Shown piece by piece: positions 42,855-50,943 of a stretch of DNA of 64,000 bases. This DNA comes from Acidobacteriota bacterium. GTDB lineage: Bacteria > Acidobacteriota > Terriglobia > Acidiferrales > UBA7541. How positions within the stretch are numbered: the stretch's first letter is position 1; the number at the start of each line of letters is the position of its first letter. A program made the position numbers and the translations under genes. Location of the stretch: assembly GCA_003223245.1 (NCBI GenBank), contig QHYI01000111.1, positions 1 through 64,000 of the forward strand. The letters are read 5' to 3'. The notes under the pieces were generated by a model. It was not told the origin of the DNA. It made no database searches and saw nothing but the letters and a program-made list of their open reading frames with translations.

Positions 42855-43367
42855 ATGAACAAGCAACGAGGCTTCTCCCTTATAGAATTGCTGATCGTCG
42901 TGGCGATCATTCTGATCATCGCTGCCATCGCCATTCCCAATTTACTGCGCGCGAGAATCTCGGCAAACGAGTCTTCTGCAGTCTCCTCTCTCCGAACCAT
43001 CAATACCGCGGAGGTCACCTATTCCTCGAGTTGGGGCCTCGGTTACGCGGCCACGGTGGACAATTTGGGCGGAGCGGACCCCTGCGCGCCTGCGACTGCG
43101 GCAGCGGCATGCATCATCGATCCAGCGCTGAGTGTGGCTCCTTACACCAAGAGCGGCTATTCGTTCGTGGCCAAGGGAAATATCGCGGTGGCCGGTGTCA
43201 ACAACGCATTTGAGTCCAACGCCACGCCGACCGTTGTGGACGTGACCGGCAAACGCGCTTTCTGCTCGGATCAGACGGGCGTGCTTCGCGCAAACACGAC
43301 GGGCGTGCCGATAGGAACGGCTGCCGGGGCCTGCGCTGCCGTCATAACGCAGATCGTGGGCAACTAG
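42855..43367 (+). CDS. Type IV pilin PilA3 (divergent copy)
   Basis: 170 residues. MNKQRG leader, FSLIELLIVVAIILIIAAIA, IPNLLRARISANESSAVSSLRTINTAEVTYSS. Shares the framework of copies 1 and 2 (two Cys pairs: CAPATAAAACI; CSDQTG...GACAAV) but differs at many sites in the C-terminal half. Start ATG 42855 gives the prepilin leader; the longer frame to 42762 is not prepilin-like. I see no clear terminator after it. No strong Shine-Dalgarno is visible either. Confidence 0.93.
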   Translation: MNKQRGFSLIELLIVVAIILIIAAIAIPNLLRARISANESSAVSSLRTINTAEVTYSSSWGLGYAATVDNLGGADPCAPATAAAACIIDPALSVAPYTKSGYSFVAKGNIAVAGVNNAFESNATPTVVDVTGKRAFCSDQTGVLRANTTGVPIGTAAGACAAVITQIVGN

Positions 43368-43412
43368 CCCTGTCCTCCAAGCACCTGGCCGCCCGTCACG
43401 GTAGCCCAAGTG

Positions 43413-44234
43413 ATGGTGTGCCCGCCTCGGTCGCGGAACACGGCCCTTGTTATACTGCTATGGTTGCGGGCACACCTCCAATTCGCCATTTGCGGCATCC
43501 TGGTGCCCTCTTCTTGGCTGGTTTTGTTGGACCGGAACACGGTCCCGGCGCCGCCAGCCAGCTCCTCCAAGGTTGACGTTCAGGCGGTCGTCGGCCGCCT
43601 GGAGGCGAGGTACCGGAGTGCCGCTCGCCTCGAGGCTACCTTTCTCGAGCGCTATACCGAGAACGGTAGGTTGACCAGATTGGAGGCTGGCAAGGTCTAC
43701 TTTGAGCGCCCCGGCAAGATGCGCTGGGACTACGAAACGCCGGAAAAGAACACCTTCCTGGTTGATGGGAAAAATGCCTGGTTTTATGTTCCTGCAGACC
43801 ACACGGTAACTCGCGTCCCAGCAAAGAAAAGCACCGACTGGCGTACGCCGCTAGCTTTACTGGCGGGGGGAGTGAAGCTTTCACGGATTTGTAATAAAAT
43901 AGAGTACGCGGAAGATCAGGCTCCGAAATATTCTACGGATGTCATGCTCTACTGTGAGCTGCGTGGTGCGTCTAAGTCTATGGAAGGAGGGGATTCCGGG
44001 AAGAGAGCTTCGGCTGAGGCGTCGGACAAAGTTTATTTGGAAGTGGTCGAAAGTTCCGGAGAACTGGTCCGCGTTTTGGTGAACGATCCTGGCGGCATAG
44101 CGATTGAGTTCCGTTTCGCTGATTGGCAACTGAATCCACAACTTGACGATTCGCTTTTTCGCTTCCAGGTTCCTCCAGGTGTTGCCATCGTGAATGGGGA
44201 ACTGGCGGCAGCCCAGAAATTGGCAAGTCCATAA
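43413..44234 (+). CDS. LolA-like outer-membrane lipoprotein carrier
   Basis: 273 residues. Predicted hydrophobic N-terminus (ALVILLWL and FAICGILVPSSWLVLL). The periplasmic domain shows LEARYRSAARLEATFLERY...GKVYFERPGKMRWDYETPEKNTFLVDGKNAWFYVPADHTVTRV, a LolA-type half-barrel pattern, and LVNDPGGIAIEFRFADWQLNPQLDDSLFRFQVPPG near the end. LolA ferries lipoproteins to the outer membrane; here it may serve pilotin or lipoprotein partners of the adjacent pilus loci (inference). The start is uncertain: GTG 43410, ATG 43413, or a TTG at 43464 just after TATACT at 43451-43456. Confidence 0.8.
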   Translation: MVCPPRSRNTALVILLWLRAHLQFAICGILVPSSWLVLLDRNTVPAPPASSSKVDVQAVVGRLEARYRSAARLEATFLERYTENGRLTRLEAGKVYFERPGKMRWDYETPEKNTFLVDGKNAWFYVPADHTVTRVPAKKSTDWRTPLALLAGGVKLSRICNKIEYAEDQAPKYSTDVMLYCELRGASKSMEGGDSGKRASAEASDKVYLEVVESSGELVRVLVNDPGGIAIEFRFADWQLNPQLDDSLFRFQVPPGVAIVNGELAAAQKLASP

Positions 44235-44325
44235 ACTCCCCCGTAGGAACGGCTCCCTTTCCAGCCAGGAACCAATCCCCAGGACCCCCTACGCATATCA
44301 AGTAGATGAGGTAAACTGAAAGCCC

Positions 44326-45537
44326 ATGGGTGAATTTGTCTGTCGCGTGGCGGATGCGGACGGGCGTGTGTTTTCTCACGTCGAGGCTGCGAGCACATTG
44401 GAGGAGGCCCGCCAGAGGCTGGCGGATCGAGGTCTGTTTGTCTACTCCGTCGAAAAGCGGGGCGGGCAGCTCGCTAGCTTGATTCGCCGTAGGACCGGCC
44501 GGCAAATAGGCGGTTCCGATTTTCTAATCCTAAATCAGCAGTTTAATACGCTGATCAAAGCGGGTCTGCCCATTTTGCGGGCCCTAGATCTTTTGGCCAC
44601 ACGGGCTAGTTCTACAAGGCTTCGCCCGGTGATTTCGCAGATCCGCGACCAGGTCCGGGAGGGCAAGTCACTCTCCGAAGCGGTTGAGGAAGCCGGTGTG
44701 TTTTCCAAAGTTTATTCCACAGCCATTCTCGCCGGCGAAAAAAGCGGCAATCTGCCGGGCGTATTGGACTATTACATCGCCTATCAGCGCGTAAGCACGG
44801 GCGTAAAAAAGAAAATCGCTGCTAGCCTGGTGTATCCCACGCTGCTGATTACGGTAGCCATCATCATTGTGAGTTATTTGGTTACGGGCGTAGTCCCCAA
44901 GTTTGCGCTTCTTTACCGGGATATGAATGTCGAGCTTCCGACGCCCACGCGCGTCTTGATCGCCTTGACGGTGGACTATCGTTTCGTCTTCTTGGGATTC
45001 GTCGGCTTGATGGCTTTGGCCGCGGTGGGAGTCTTTCTGTGGTCTCGCACCGAAGAAGGGGGAGCCGCTTTCGACCGCTTCAAGTTTCGCCTGCCTGCGA
45101 TCGGGGAAACTCTGCTGAAGTTTCAGGTCGCACAGTTTTCGCGCACGCTGGCAACTCTTTTGACCGGTGGCACGCCCCTGGTGGCAGGGCTGCAAACCGC
45201 CACCGAGGCCATTGGCAGTAAGCTACTGCGATCAACGGTGGCTCAAGCCACGCAAATGGTCCGCGAAGGGGAATCGCTCCACGCGGCGCTTGCCTCCAAG
45301 GGCGTCATGCCGAGGATGGCCGTGGATATGATTGAAGTCGGCGAATCGAGCGGCGCGATTTCCCCGATGCTGAATAGCGTGGCTGAGTTTTACGAGGAAG
45401 AAGTGAATTTGCGCCTCGCTACGATGGTGGCAGTGATCGAACCGCTCTTGCTTGTCATTATGGGCTTATTTGTTGCCTTTATTCTGATTTCACTCTATTT
45501 GCCGATTTTCTCATTCTCGGTCAACGGAGCAAAGTAG
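44326..45537 (+). CDS. GspF/PilC-type inner-membrane platform (second locus)
   Basis: 403 residues with tandem GspF domains: DFLILNQQFNTLIKAGLPILRALDLL, then the second at FSRTLATLLTGGTPLVAGLQTATEA, membrane helices around 165-230 and 370-400, and the late MIEVGESSGAISPMLNSVAEFYEEEVN. A paralogue of pilC at 36568 but clearly diverged. First gene of the second assembly operon; gspE follows 5 bp later. A TAAACT (44312-44317) lies 8 bases before ATG, possibly a -10. Confidence 0.92.
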   Translation: MGEFVCRVADADGRVFSHVEAASTLEEARQRLADRGLFVYSVEKRGGQLASLIRRRTGRQIGGSDFLILNQQFNTLIKAGLPILRALDLLATRASSTRLRPVISQIRDQVREGKSLSEAVEEAGVFSKVYSTAILAGEKSGNLPGVLDYYIAYQRVSTGVKKKIAASLVYPTLLITVAIIIVSYLVTGVVPKFALLYRDMNVELPTPTRVLIALTVDYRFVFLGFVGLMALAAVGVFLWSRTEEGGAAFDRFKFRLPAIGETLLKFQVAQFSRTLATLLTGGTPLVAGLQTATEAIGSKLLRSTVAQATQMVREGESLHAALASKGVMPRMAVDMIEVGESSGAISPMLNSVAEFYEEEVNLRLATMVAVIEPLLLVIMGLFVAFILISLYLPIFSFSVNGAK

Positions 45538-45542
45538 GAGTT

Positions 45543-47180
45543 ATGGCTACCATAGAACATCTTCCTCCAGCGCCGGGCGCCCCCGGCGGCGATGAGGGGC
45601 AGGAGCGCGAGTTTGCCCGCAAGCTTGCCGAGAGATACCGGTACGCATTTATCGATCTGCGTGAACAACGCATTAATCCGGAGTTGATTCGCAGCATCTC
45701 CGCGGATCTGATGTTCCGCTACAATTTCGTGCCACTCGAGGCGCATGACAACGTTTTGGCCATTGCCGCTGCGGATCCCGGCTTGGTCCAAAGCAGCGAC
45801 GAGTTGCCGCTGTTGCTAGGAAAGAAGCTGCTGATTCGTGTCGCGACCGCGCGCCAGATTGCCGATGTATTGAAGCGTACCGAACAATCGCAGCGCGTCC
45901 TCGAGCAAGCCACCGAAGCGTTTGCCCTGCAGGCCTCCAAGGAAGAAGAAGAGAGCGAAGAGACCATTTCCGGGGATCGCCTGACGCGCGATAGCACCGC
46001 CAGTCCGGTGGTGCGCTTGGTTGAGACCATCATTTTCACGGCCCTTGAGAGGCGCGCCAGCGACATTCACATTGAGGCTCGCGACTCAGAAGTTGCCGTG
46101 AAGTACCGCATTGACGGCGTTCTCCAGCACGCCATGCAGCCTATCGCCAAGGAACACCATTCCTCGGTGCTTTCGCGCATCAAGGTTTTGAGCGAATTGG
46201 ATATTGCGGAGCGCCGCATCCCCCAGGATGGCCGCTTCCGCGTGAAGTACAAAGGCCGCTACATCGACTTGCGTGTATCGATCATGCCTGCAAGCCACGG
46301 TGAAGATGCGGTCCTTCGCGTACTAGACAAAGAAACGCTTTCCGAGAAATTTGCGAACTTGACTCTGGACGTCGTTGGTTTTTCTGCCCAAGAACTCTAT
46401 CGTTTCCGCCGCTACATTCGCGAGCCTTACGGCATGGTCCTGGTGACCGGCCCCACGGGTTCCGGCAAGACCACGACTCTGTATGCCGCGATCAATGAAA
46501 TCAAAAGCGACGAGGACAAGTTCATCACCATCGAAGACCCCGTCGAATATCAAGTGCGCGGGATCACCCAGATCCCAGTCAATGAGAAGAAGGGTCTCAC
46601 TTTTGCCCGCGGTCTGCGATCCATCTTGCGCCACGACCCGGATAAGATCATGGTTGGGGAAATTCGTGACCAGGAAACGGCGCAAATCGCCATACAGTCG
46701 GCGCTCACCGGCCACCTGGTTTTTACTACCGTTCACGCCAACAACGTGACCGATGTAATTGGCCGCTTCGTAAACATGGGCGTTGAGCCGTACAACTTTG
46801 TCTCCGCGCTGAATTGCATCCTGGCGCAACGTCTAGTCCGCATCATCTGCCCCAATTGCAAGCGCCCCAAGAAGTACGCCCCAGAGGAGTTGAAGGAGTT
46901 AGGCTTGGATCCTGAAGTGTGGGGGAATGTCACTCTGGCCGAAGGCGTTGGATGTTTGGAGTGCTCAGGCACCGGGTATCACGGCCGAACCGCAATTTGC
47001 GAGCTGATGGATCTGACCGACCGCATCCGTGAAATGATTGTGGACCGTCGTCCGACCTCGGAAATCAAAAGGGCTGCGCGGGAAGAAGGAATGGCCACAT
47101 TGCGCGAGAGCGGACTTGGCAAGATTCGTGCCGGCATCACAAGCGTCAAAGAAATTAACAAGGTGACTTTCGTTGAGTAG
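45543..47180 (+). CDS. GspE/PilB-type assembly ATPase (second locus)
   Basis: 545 residues. Walker A GPTGSGKT (303-310), ITIEDPVEY, the His-box region TGHLVFTTVHANNVTDV, and a C-terminal tetracysteine site (CPNCKRP, CLECSGTGYHGR). RRASDIHIEARDSEVAVKYRIDGVLQHAM is the N2 domain. The N-terminal part (ELIRSISADLMFRYNFVPLEAHDNVLAI) is MshEN-like but has no zinc there. Paralogue of PilB at 33660. Overlaps pilM by 8 bp. Confidence 0.93.
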   Translation: MATIEHLPPAPGAPGGDEGQEREFARKLAERYRYAFIDLREQRINPELIRSISADLMFRYNFVPLEAHDNVLAIAAADPGLVQSSDELPLLLGKKLLIRVATARQIADVLKRTEQSQRVLEQATEAFALQASKEEEESEETISGDRLTRDSTASPVVRLVETIIFTALERRASDIHIEARDSEVAVKYRIDGVLQHAMQPIAKEHHSSVLSRIKVLSELDIAERRIPQDGRFRVKYKGRYIDLRVSIMPASHGEDAVLRVLDKETLSEKFANLTLDVVGFSAQELYRFRRYIREPYGMVLVTGPTGSGKTTTLYAAINEIKSDEDKFITIEDPVEYQVRGITQIPVNEKKGLTFARGLRSILRHDPDKIMVGEIRDQETAQIAIQSALTGHLVFTTVHANNVTDVIGRFVNMGVEPYNFVSALNCILAQRLVRIICPNCKRPKKYAPEELKELGLDPEVWGNVTLAEGVGCLECSGTGYHGRTAICELMDLTDRIREMIVDRRPTSEIKRAAREEGMATLRESGLGKIRAGITSVKEINKVTFVE

Positions 47181-48150
47181 CGCCACATTTGTCCATCAAG
47201 GCATTTACAAGAGCAGCGTCGCGCGCCGCGTGGCGCGCTGGCTCGATGCCATCCCTCACCCTCCTGTGGCGATGGAAATCGCTTCCGATCGCGTTGCGGT
47301 TGCCAGGTGGGGCCGCTCGGGCTCGCTCGAGGCATTTGCTGTTGAGATGCTGCGGCCGGGAACGGTCATTCCATCCGCCGTAGAAACCAATCTAGCGAAT
47401 TCGGCGGTGGCCAAAGCCGCGGTGGCCAAAGCCTGCGAACGGATAGGCACGCGTGCGGAAGATGCGGCCTTGATTCTTCCTGACCCTGTGATTCGCGTCT
47501 TTGTTCAGCACTTCGAGGACTTTCCAAGGTCCTCGGAAGAAGCGCTTCCGCTACTGCGCTGGAGACTAAAAAAGAGCGTGCCTTTTGAAGCGGATGAAGC
47601 CATCATTTCCTACTTTCGGCAGGCGCCCCGCGAGACGGGCGTAGATATCGTTACTGCCCTGGCGAGGCTCCGCGTTATGCGGGAATACGAGTCCTTGGCG
47701 GAAGGAGTTGGGCTAGAACCAGGCGTGGTCCTGAGCTCATCACTGGCGGCTATTTCCTTGCTGGATGGCGAAAAGCCTATTTTGTTCGCCCGTATCTCGG
47801 GTTCATCCCTGACGACGGCCATTGTGCGGTCGGGCTTGCTTTGCGGTTACCGCTGCACCGAGCTTCCCACCGCCGGGGTGAGCCTTACGCCCCAGATGCT
47901 GTTGGAAGAGATTTTTCCTGTGGCAGCCTACTATCAAGATACGTGGCAGGAAGGGATTTCTGCGGTCCGCATCGCCGGATTGGGCGTCCGCCTGGGCGAG
48001 TTTTCTGCTCCGCTGGAGCAGGAATTCCAATGCAGGGTAAGTTCCTTGCTGACTTCGGCGCAGTCGGAGGGACGCATCAAAGAGGATGCGCGCCAGCTGG
48101 CCGACCGCGACTTGGATGGGCTGGTGGGTTGGATGTTGCATCGAAGCTGA
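47173..48150 (+). CDS. pilM: PilM-like actin-fold protein
   Basis: 325 residues, TTG start at 47173. An actin-like (ASKHA) fold is suggested by PPVAMEIASDRVAVARWGRSGSLEAFAVEML near the N-terminus and by the late VRIAGLGVRLGEFSAPLEQEF. The usual PilM opening GIDIGSSSIK is weakened here to AMEIASDRVAV, so nucleotide binding may be altered. Position between gspE and the PilN/PilO genes supports PilM, which links the cytoplasm to PilN. Overlaps gspE by 8 bp. Confidence 0.8.
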   Translation: MSSATFVHQGIYKSSVARRVARWLDAIPHPPVAMEIASDRVAVARWGRSGSLEAFAVEMLRPGTVIPSAVETNLANSAVAKAAVAKACERIGTRAEDAALILPDPVIRVFVQHFEDFPRSSEEALPLLRWRLKKSVPFEADEAIISYFRQAPRETGVDIVTALARLRVMREYESLAEGVGLEPGVVLSSSLAAISLLDGEKPILFARISGSSLTTAIVRSGLLCGYRCTELPTAGVSLTPQMLLEEIFPVAAYYQDTWQEGISAVRIAGLGVRLGEFSAPLEQEFQCRVSSLLTSAQSEGRIKEDARQLADRDLDGLVGWMLHRS

Positions 48151-48183
48151 GTAGGGTTGGGTGGGATTGAGGAGCGCGAAGGA

Positions 48184-48756
48184 ATGAGAGTCCGGCTGAA
48201 CCTGGCGACCAAACCCATGGAGTCCCACCGGCGTTTTCTCGTAGGAGCCGGCTTCACGGCATTTGTCGCTGCCGTCGTCTTTATCGCGTTGGGATGGCAC
48301 GTTTACGCCGTCCGTGAGGCCGCGGCCGAAGTGCGCGCGAGGACGGAAAAGATACGCGAGGAGTATGCCCGGTACGAGGAGCAACGCAACGATTTGAAGC
48401 GTTTTTTCGATCAGAGAGACATTAAGGGCCTTGACGAGCGCGCCGCTTTCATTAACGGCGTTATTGCCGTGCGCAGCTTTAACTGGACGCAGATGTTTAT
48501 GGATCTGGAGCACATTCTGCCAGGGGGCGTACGGATTATCAGTATCGAGCCCAAGCAAGTCTCCGGGCACGTGGAACTGAACCTGACGTTTGGCGCTGCC
48601 GATGACGAGGTCAAGCTGAAGTTCTTGCGGGCTCTGGAAACCTCAAAGAAATTCTCCGAGGTACAGGTTCATAGCGATGATCAGTCTGCTCAGACAAGCG
48701 GTCCCAGCACCGACAAAAGAATCGTTCACTTATCCACCTTTTATTCGGGAGCCTGA
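48184..48756 (+). CDS. pilN: PilN-like inner-membrane assembly protein
   Basis: 190 residues. A short cytoplasmic N-terminus (MRVRLNLATKPMESHRRF; the RVRLNLAT motif is the PilM-binding INLLP-type segment), one membrane helix (FLVGAGFTAFVAAVVFIALGWHVYA), a coiled coil (AAAEVRARTEKIREEYARYEEQ) and a periplasmic ferredoxin-like domain ending in GGVRIISIEPKQVSGHVEL. RBS GAGGAG is upstream. pilO begins at the stop codon (1-bp overlap). Confidence 0.85.
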   Translation: MRVRLNLATKPMESHRRFLVGAGFTAFVAAVVFIALGWHVYAVREAAAEVRARTEKIREEYARYEEQRNDLKRFFDQRDIKGLDERAAFINGVIAVRSFNWTQMFMDLEHILPGGVRIISIEPKQVSGHVELNLTFGAADDEVKLKFLRALETSKKFSEVQVHSDDQSAQTSGPSTDKRIVHLSTFYSGA

Positions 48757-49316
48757 TGTCACGCAATTTCAAAACGCGCAAACAGGTTATTTTGGGCGCC
48801 GTGTTTTGCCTGGTGGCCGCCGATTTGGCGCTAGCTGCTTATAGCTGGCAGTTGGCTTCCCAACCATGGACCAAGGAACAGCAACTCTCCAGGGAGGAAA
48901 AACAGCTGAAGATGCTCGAGGCGCCCATCACAAGGGCGCAGAAGATCCGGGAAGAGATGCCGGACACCAAGCGGGAATGCGAGAAATTCGAAGACCTGCT
49001 GCTGCCGGCTAGTTCCGGGTATTCCTCGGTCACCTCCGAACTTGGCGAGATTGCCAGGAAAAGCGGGGTCAGCCTGGAAGGCACTAGCTTCAAACCGACC
49101 GCGATACCTGATCGTGGACTAACGGAAGTGTCCATGGAGTCGAGGATTGAGGGGGACTACAAAAACGTAATTCTCTTCTTGAACGGTCTTCAGCGTTCCG
49201 CCAATATTTATGAGGTAGAGTCCTTGAGGCTGGCTCCCCAAAAGGAGAACAAAGGACCTGCCAACGTCATAAAGGTGGCATTAAACCTTAAAACCTATTT
49301 TCGGACGTCGGCGTGA
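48756..49316 (+). CDS. pilO: PilO-like inner-membrane assembly protein
   Basis: 186 residues. A membrane helix (VILGAVFCLVAADLALAAYSW), a coiled coil (EQQLSREEKQLKMLEAPITRAQKIREEM), and a ferredoxin-like domain (YSSVTSELGEIARKSGVSLEG, VIKVALNLKTYF) match PilO, the PilN partner. The gene overlaps both neighbours. Confidence 0.85.
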   Translation: MSRNFKTRKQVILGAVFCLVAADLALAAYSWQLASQPWTKEQQLSREEKQLKMLEAPITRAQKIREEMPDTKRECEKFEDLLLPASSGYSSVTSELGEIARKSGVSLEGTSFKPTAIPDRGLTEVSMESRIEGDYKNVILFLNGLQRSANIYEVESLRLAPQKENKGPANVIKVALNLKTYFRTSA

Positions 49317-49861
49317 AGCAAAAGCGACAAATCGGCATTCTCCTCGCATTGATGCTCGTTGCGGGAGTCGTGTGGCTAGGGAATTTTCGCGGCAGACCAG
49401 TTGTCGCAGACACGCCCCCCAATTTCAAGGACGACCCGCTCATCGATGTGGATAATCCCCAGATTCGAATGGATGAGATCGCACGCGCTCGCAAGACGGA
49501 GTACAAGAGTTCGGGGCGGAATCCGTTCAGCCCGATCCCGGCGCCCGCGGCGCACCCGCATCTGGACATCAAGCATGAGAACCCCGGTCCCCAGCAGCCC
49601 CCTCCTCCCCCTCCGCCGCCCCCACTGACTTTGGGTAACCTGAAATTCTATGGCTTTGGGACCGTGCCCAATGGGTCCTCGCGAGTCGCTTTTCTCACTG
49701 ACTGTAACGAAGTGTATGTCGAGGCCGAAGGGGAAGTCCTGTTGAAGCGCTTCCGCATTCTCAGAATTGGCAACGCAAGTCTCGAATTTGAAGAAGTTTC
49801 CACCGGGCGTGTTGGCACGGCACCTCTCGTGGAGGAACAGGCGTGTGGAGGGGTACAGTGA
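49313..49861 (+). CDS. PilP-like pilus assembly protein
   Basis: 182 residues, GTG start with 4-bp overlap to pilO. One N-terminal membrane helix (IGILLALMLVAGVVWLGNF), a linker with RNPFSPIP, a run of nine prolines at about residues 96-104, then a beta domain LGNLKFYGFGTVPNGSSRVAFL...EVLLKRFRILRIGNASLEFEE. The RNPF motif followed by a beta-rich domain is what PilP (which docks to the secretin PilQ) looks like; the sequence has no lipobox, so it is anchored by the helix instead. Confidence 0.7.
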   Translation: MKQKRQIGILLALMLVAGVVWLGNFRGRPVVADTPPNFKDDPLIDVDNPQIRMDEIARARKTEYKSSGRNPFSPIPAPAAHPHLDIKHENPGPQQPPPPPPPPPLTLGNLKFYGFGTVPNGSSRVAFLTDCNEVYVEAEGEVLLKRFRILRIGNASLEFEEVSTGRVGTAPLVEEQACGGVQ

Positions 49862-50817
49862 TGATCGCTCGGCGCCAGCCAAGTTCAAAAGCAGGAAAGC
49901 GCGGTCAGCAGGGATATGCGTTATTGCTGGTGATTTTTATGGCCACGCTGCTGCTCATCCTGGCCACGAAAGCGGCGCCAGACATTAAGACAGAGGGCCA
50001 GCGCGAAAAGGAAAAGGAAATGATTTGGCGCGGCCGGCAGTATGCGCGGGCCATAAAGCTGTATTACCGCAAAATGGGACGTTTCCCCACCAGCCTGGAT
50101 GACCTCACCAAACCAAAAATCGGCTCTTTGCGTTTCCTGCGCCAGGCGTACAAAGATCCGATGAACACGCAAGATGGTTCGTGGAGATTGCTCTACGTCG
50201 GCCCGTCAGGGCAGCTGATAGGCAGCTTGAAGCCCCACCCGGCGACTGTTCGATTTGGGCAGGTTCCAGCGGGAATGGGCACGCCGGTGGCGGGCATGGC
50301 AGCGCCCGGGGCCCCAAACAGCGGCTTTGGATCCGTACTCGGGCAGGCTATGGGACAAGTGGGCGGCCTCAATCCACAGGGACCAGGGTCACAGTCGGCC
50401 AGTTCCTCGAGCCCTGGGACCACTTCAACCAATGGTCCGGCGGCAACCGGAAATCCTGTGTCCGCAGACCAGGGGACAGGAGCGGCAACAGGAACAGCGG
50501 AGGGGACGGACGCCGATGCACCGATTCCTACTGACGACACTTCCCCCATTATTGGGGGAAACATTATTGGGGTTGGAAGCAAGGTCGACAAGAAATCGGT
50601 AATAGTTTACGATCACGCGAAAAACTACCGGCTCTTCGAGTTTATCTGGGACCCATCAAAAGACACATTCGGCATAGGCCAACCCGGCATGCAAACGGGA
50701 ACGGGGCTAGGGCAGCCGATTGGACAGCCAATCGGCCAGCCAGCAGGGCAGAGTCCATCCAATCCGCAGAATCCTCAGAATCCGCCGCAACCTCAACAGA
50801 ATCCGCAGCAACAGTAG
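49861..50817 (+). CDS. Type II secretion/pilus pseudopilin with Gly/Pro/Gln-rich tail
   Basis: 318 residues. The N-terminus MIARRQPSSKAGKRGQQGYALLLVIFMATLLLILA has a prepilin-like GQQG-Y leader and hydrophobic helix, followed by EMIWRGRQYARAIKLYYRKMGRFPTSLDDL, the GspG/H-type arrangement in which a short helix is followed by the FPTSLDDL loop and then KDPMNTQDGSWRLLYVG. Position 5 of the mature helix is not Glu. The last 160 residues are low-complexity (Gly, Ala, Ser, Thr, then repeats of GQPIGQ and PQNPQ). It overlaps the PilP-like stop by 1 bp and ends the operon. No secretin gene follows. Confidence 0.75.
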   Translation: MIARRQPSSKAGKRGQQGYALLLVIFMATLLLILATKAAPDIKTEGQREKEKEMIWRGRQYARAIKLYYRKMGRFPTSLDDLTKPKIGSLRFLRQAYKDPMNTQDGSWRLLYVGPSGQLIGSLKPHPATVRFGQVPAGMGTPVAGMAAPGAPNSGFGSVLGQAMGQVGGLNPQGPGSQSASSSSPGTTSTNGPAATGNPVSADQGTGAATGTAEGTDADAPIPTDDTSPIIGGNIIGVGSKVDKKSVIVYDHAKNYRLFEFIWDPSKDTFGIGQPGMQTGTGLGQPIGQPIGQPAGQSPSNPQNPQNPPQPQQNPQQQ

Positions 50818-50943
50818 CCGGCATCACGAATCGGAACCCTAGCTTCAGGCTTGAGGTTTTGCTTGGCGCAAATGAAATAAAGACTGCCCCTCGTCACATT
50901 TGCAGAACTTCCGTAGAATCATGTTGCTCGAGCAAAGGACGTC

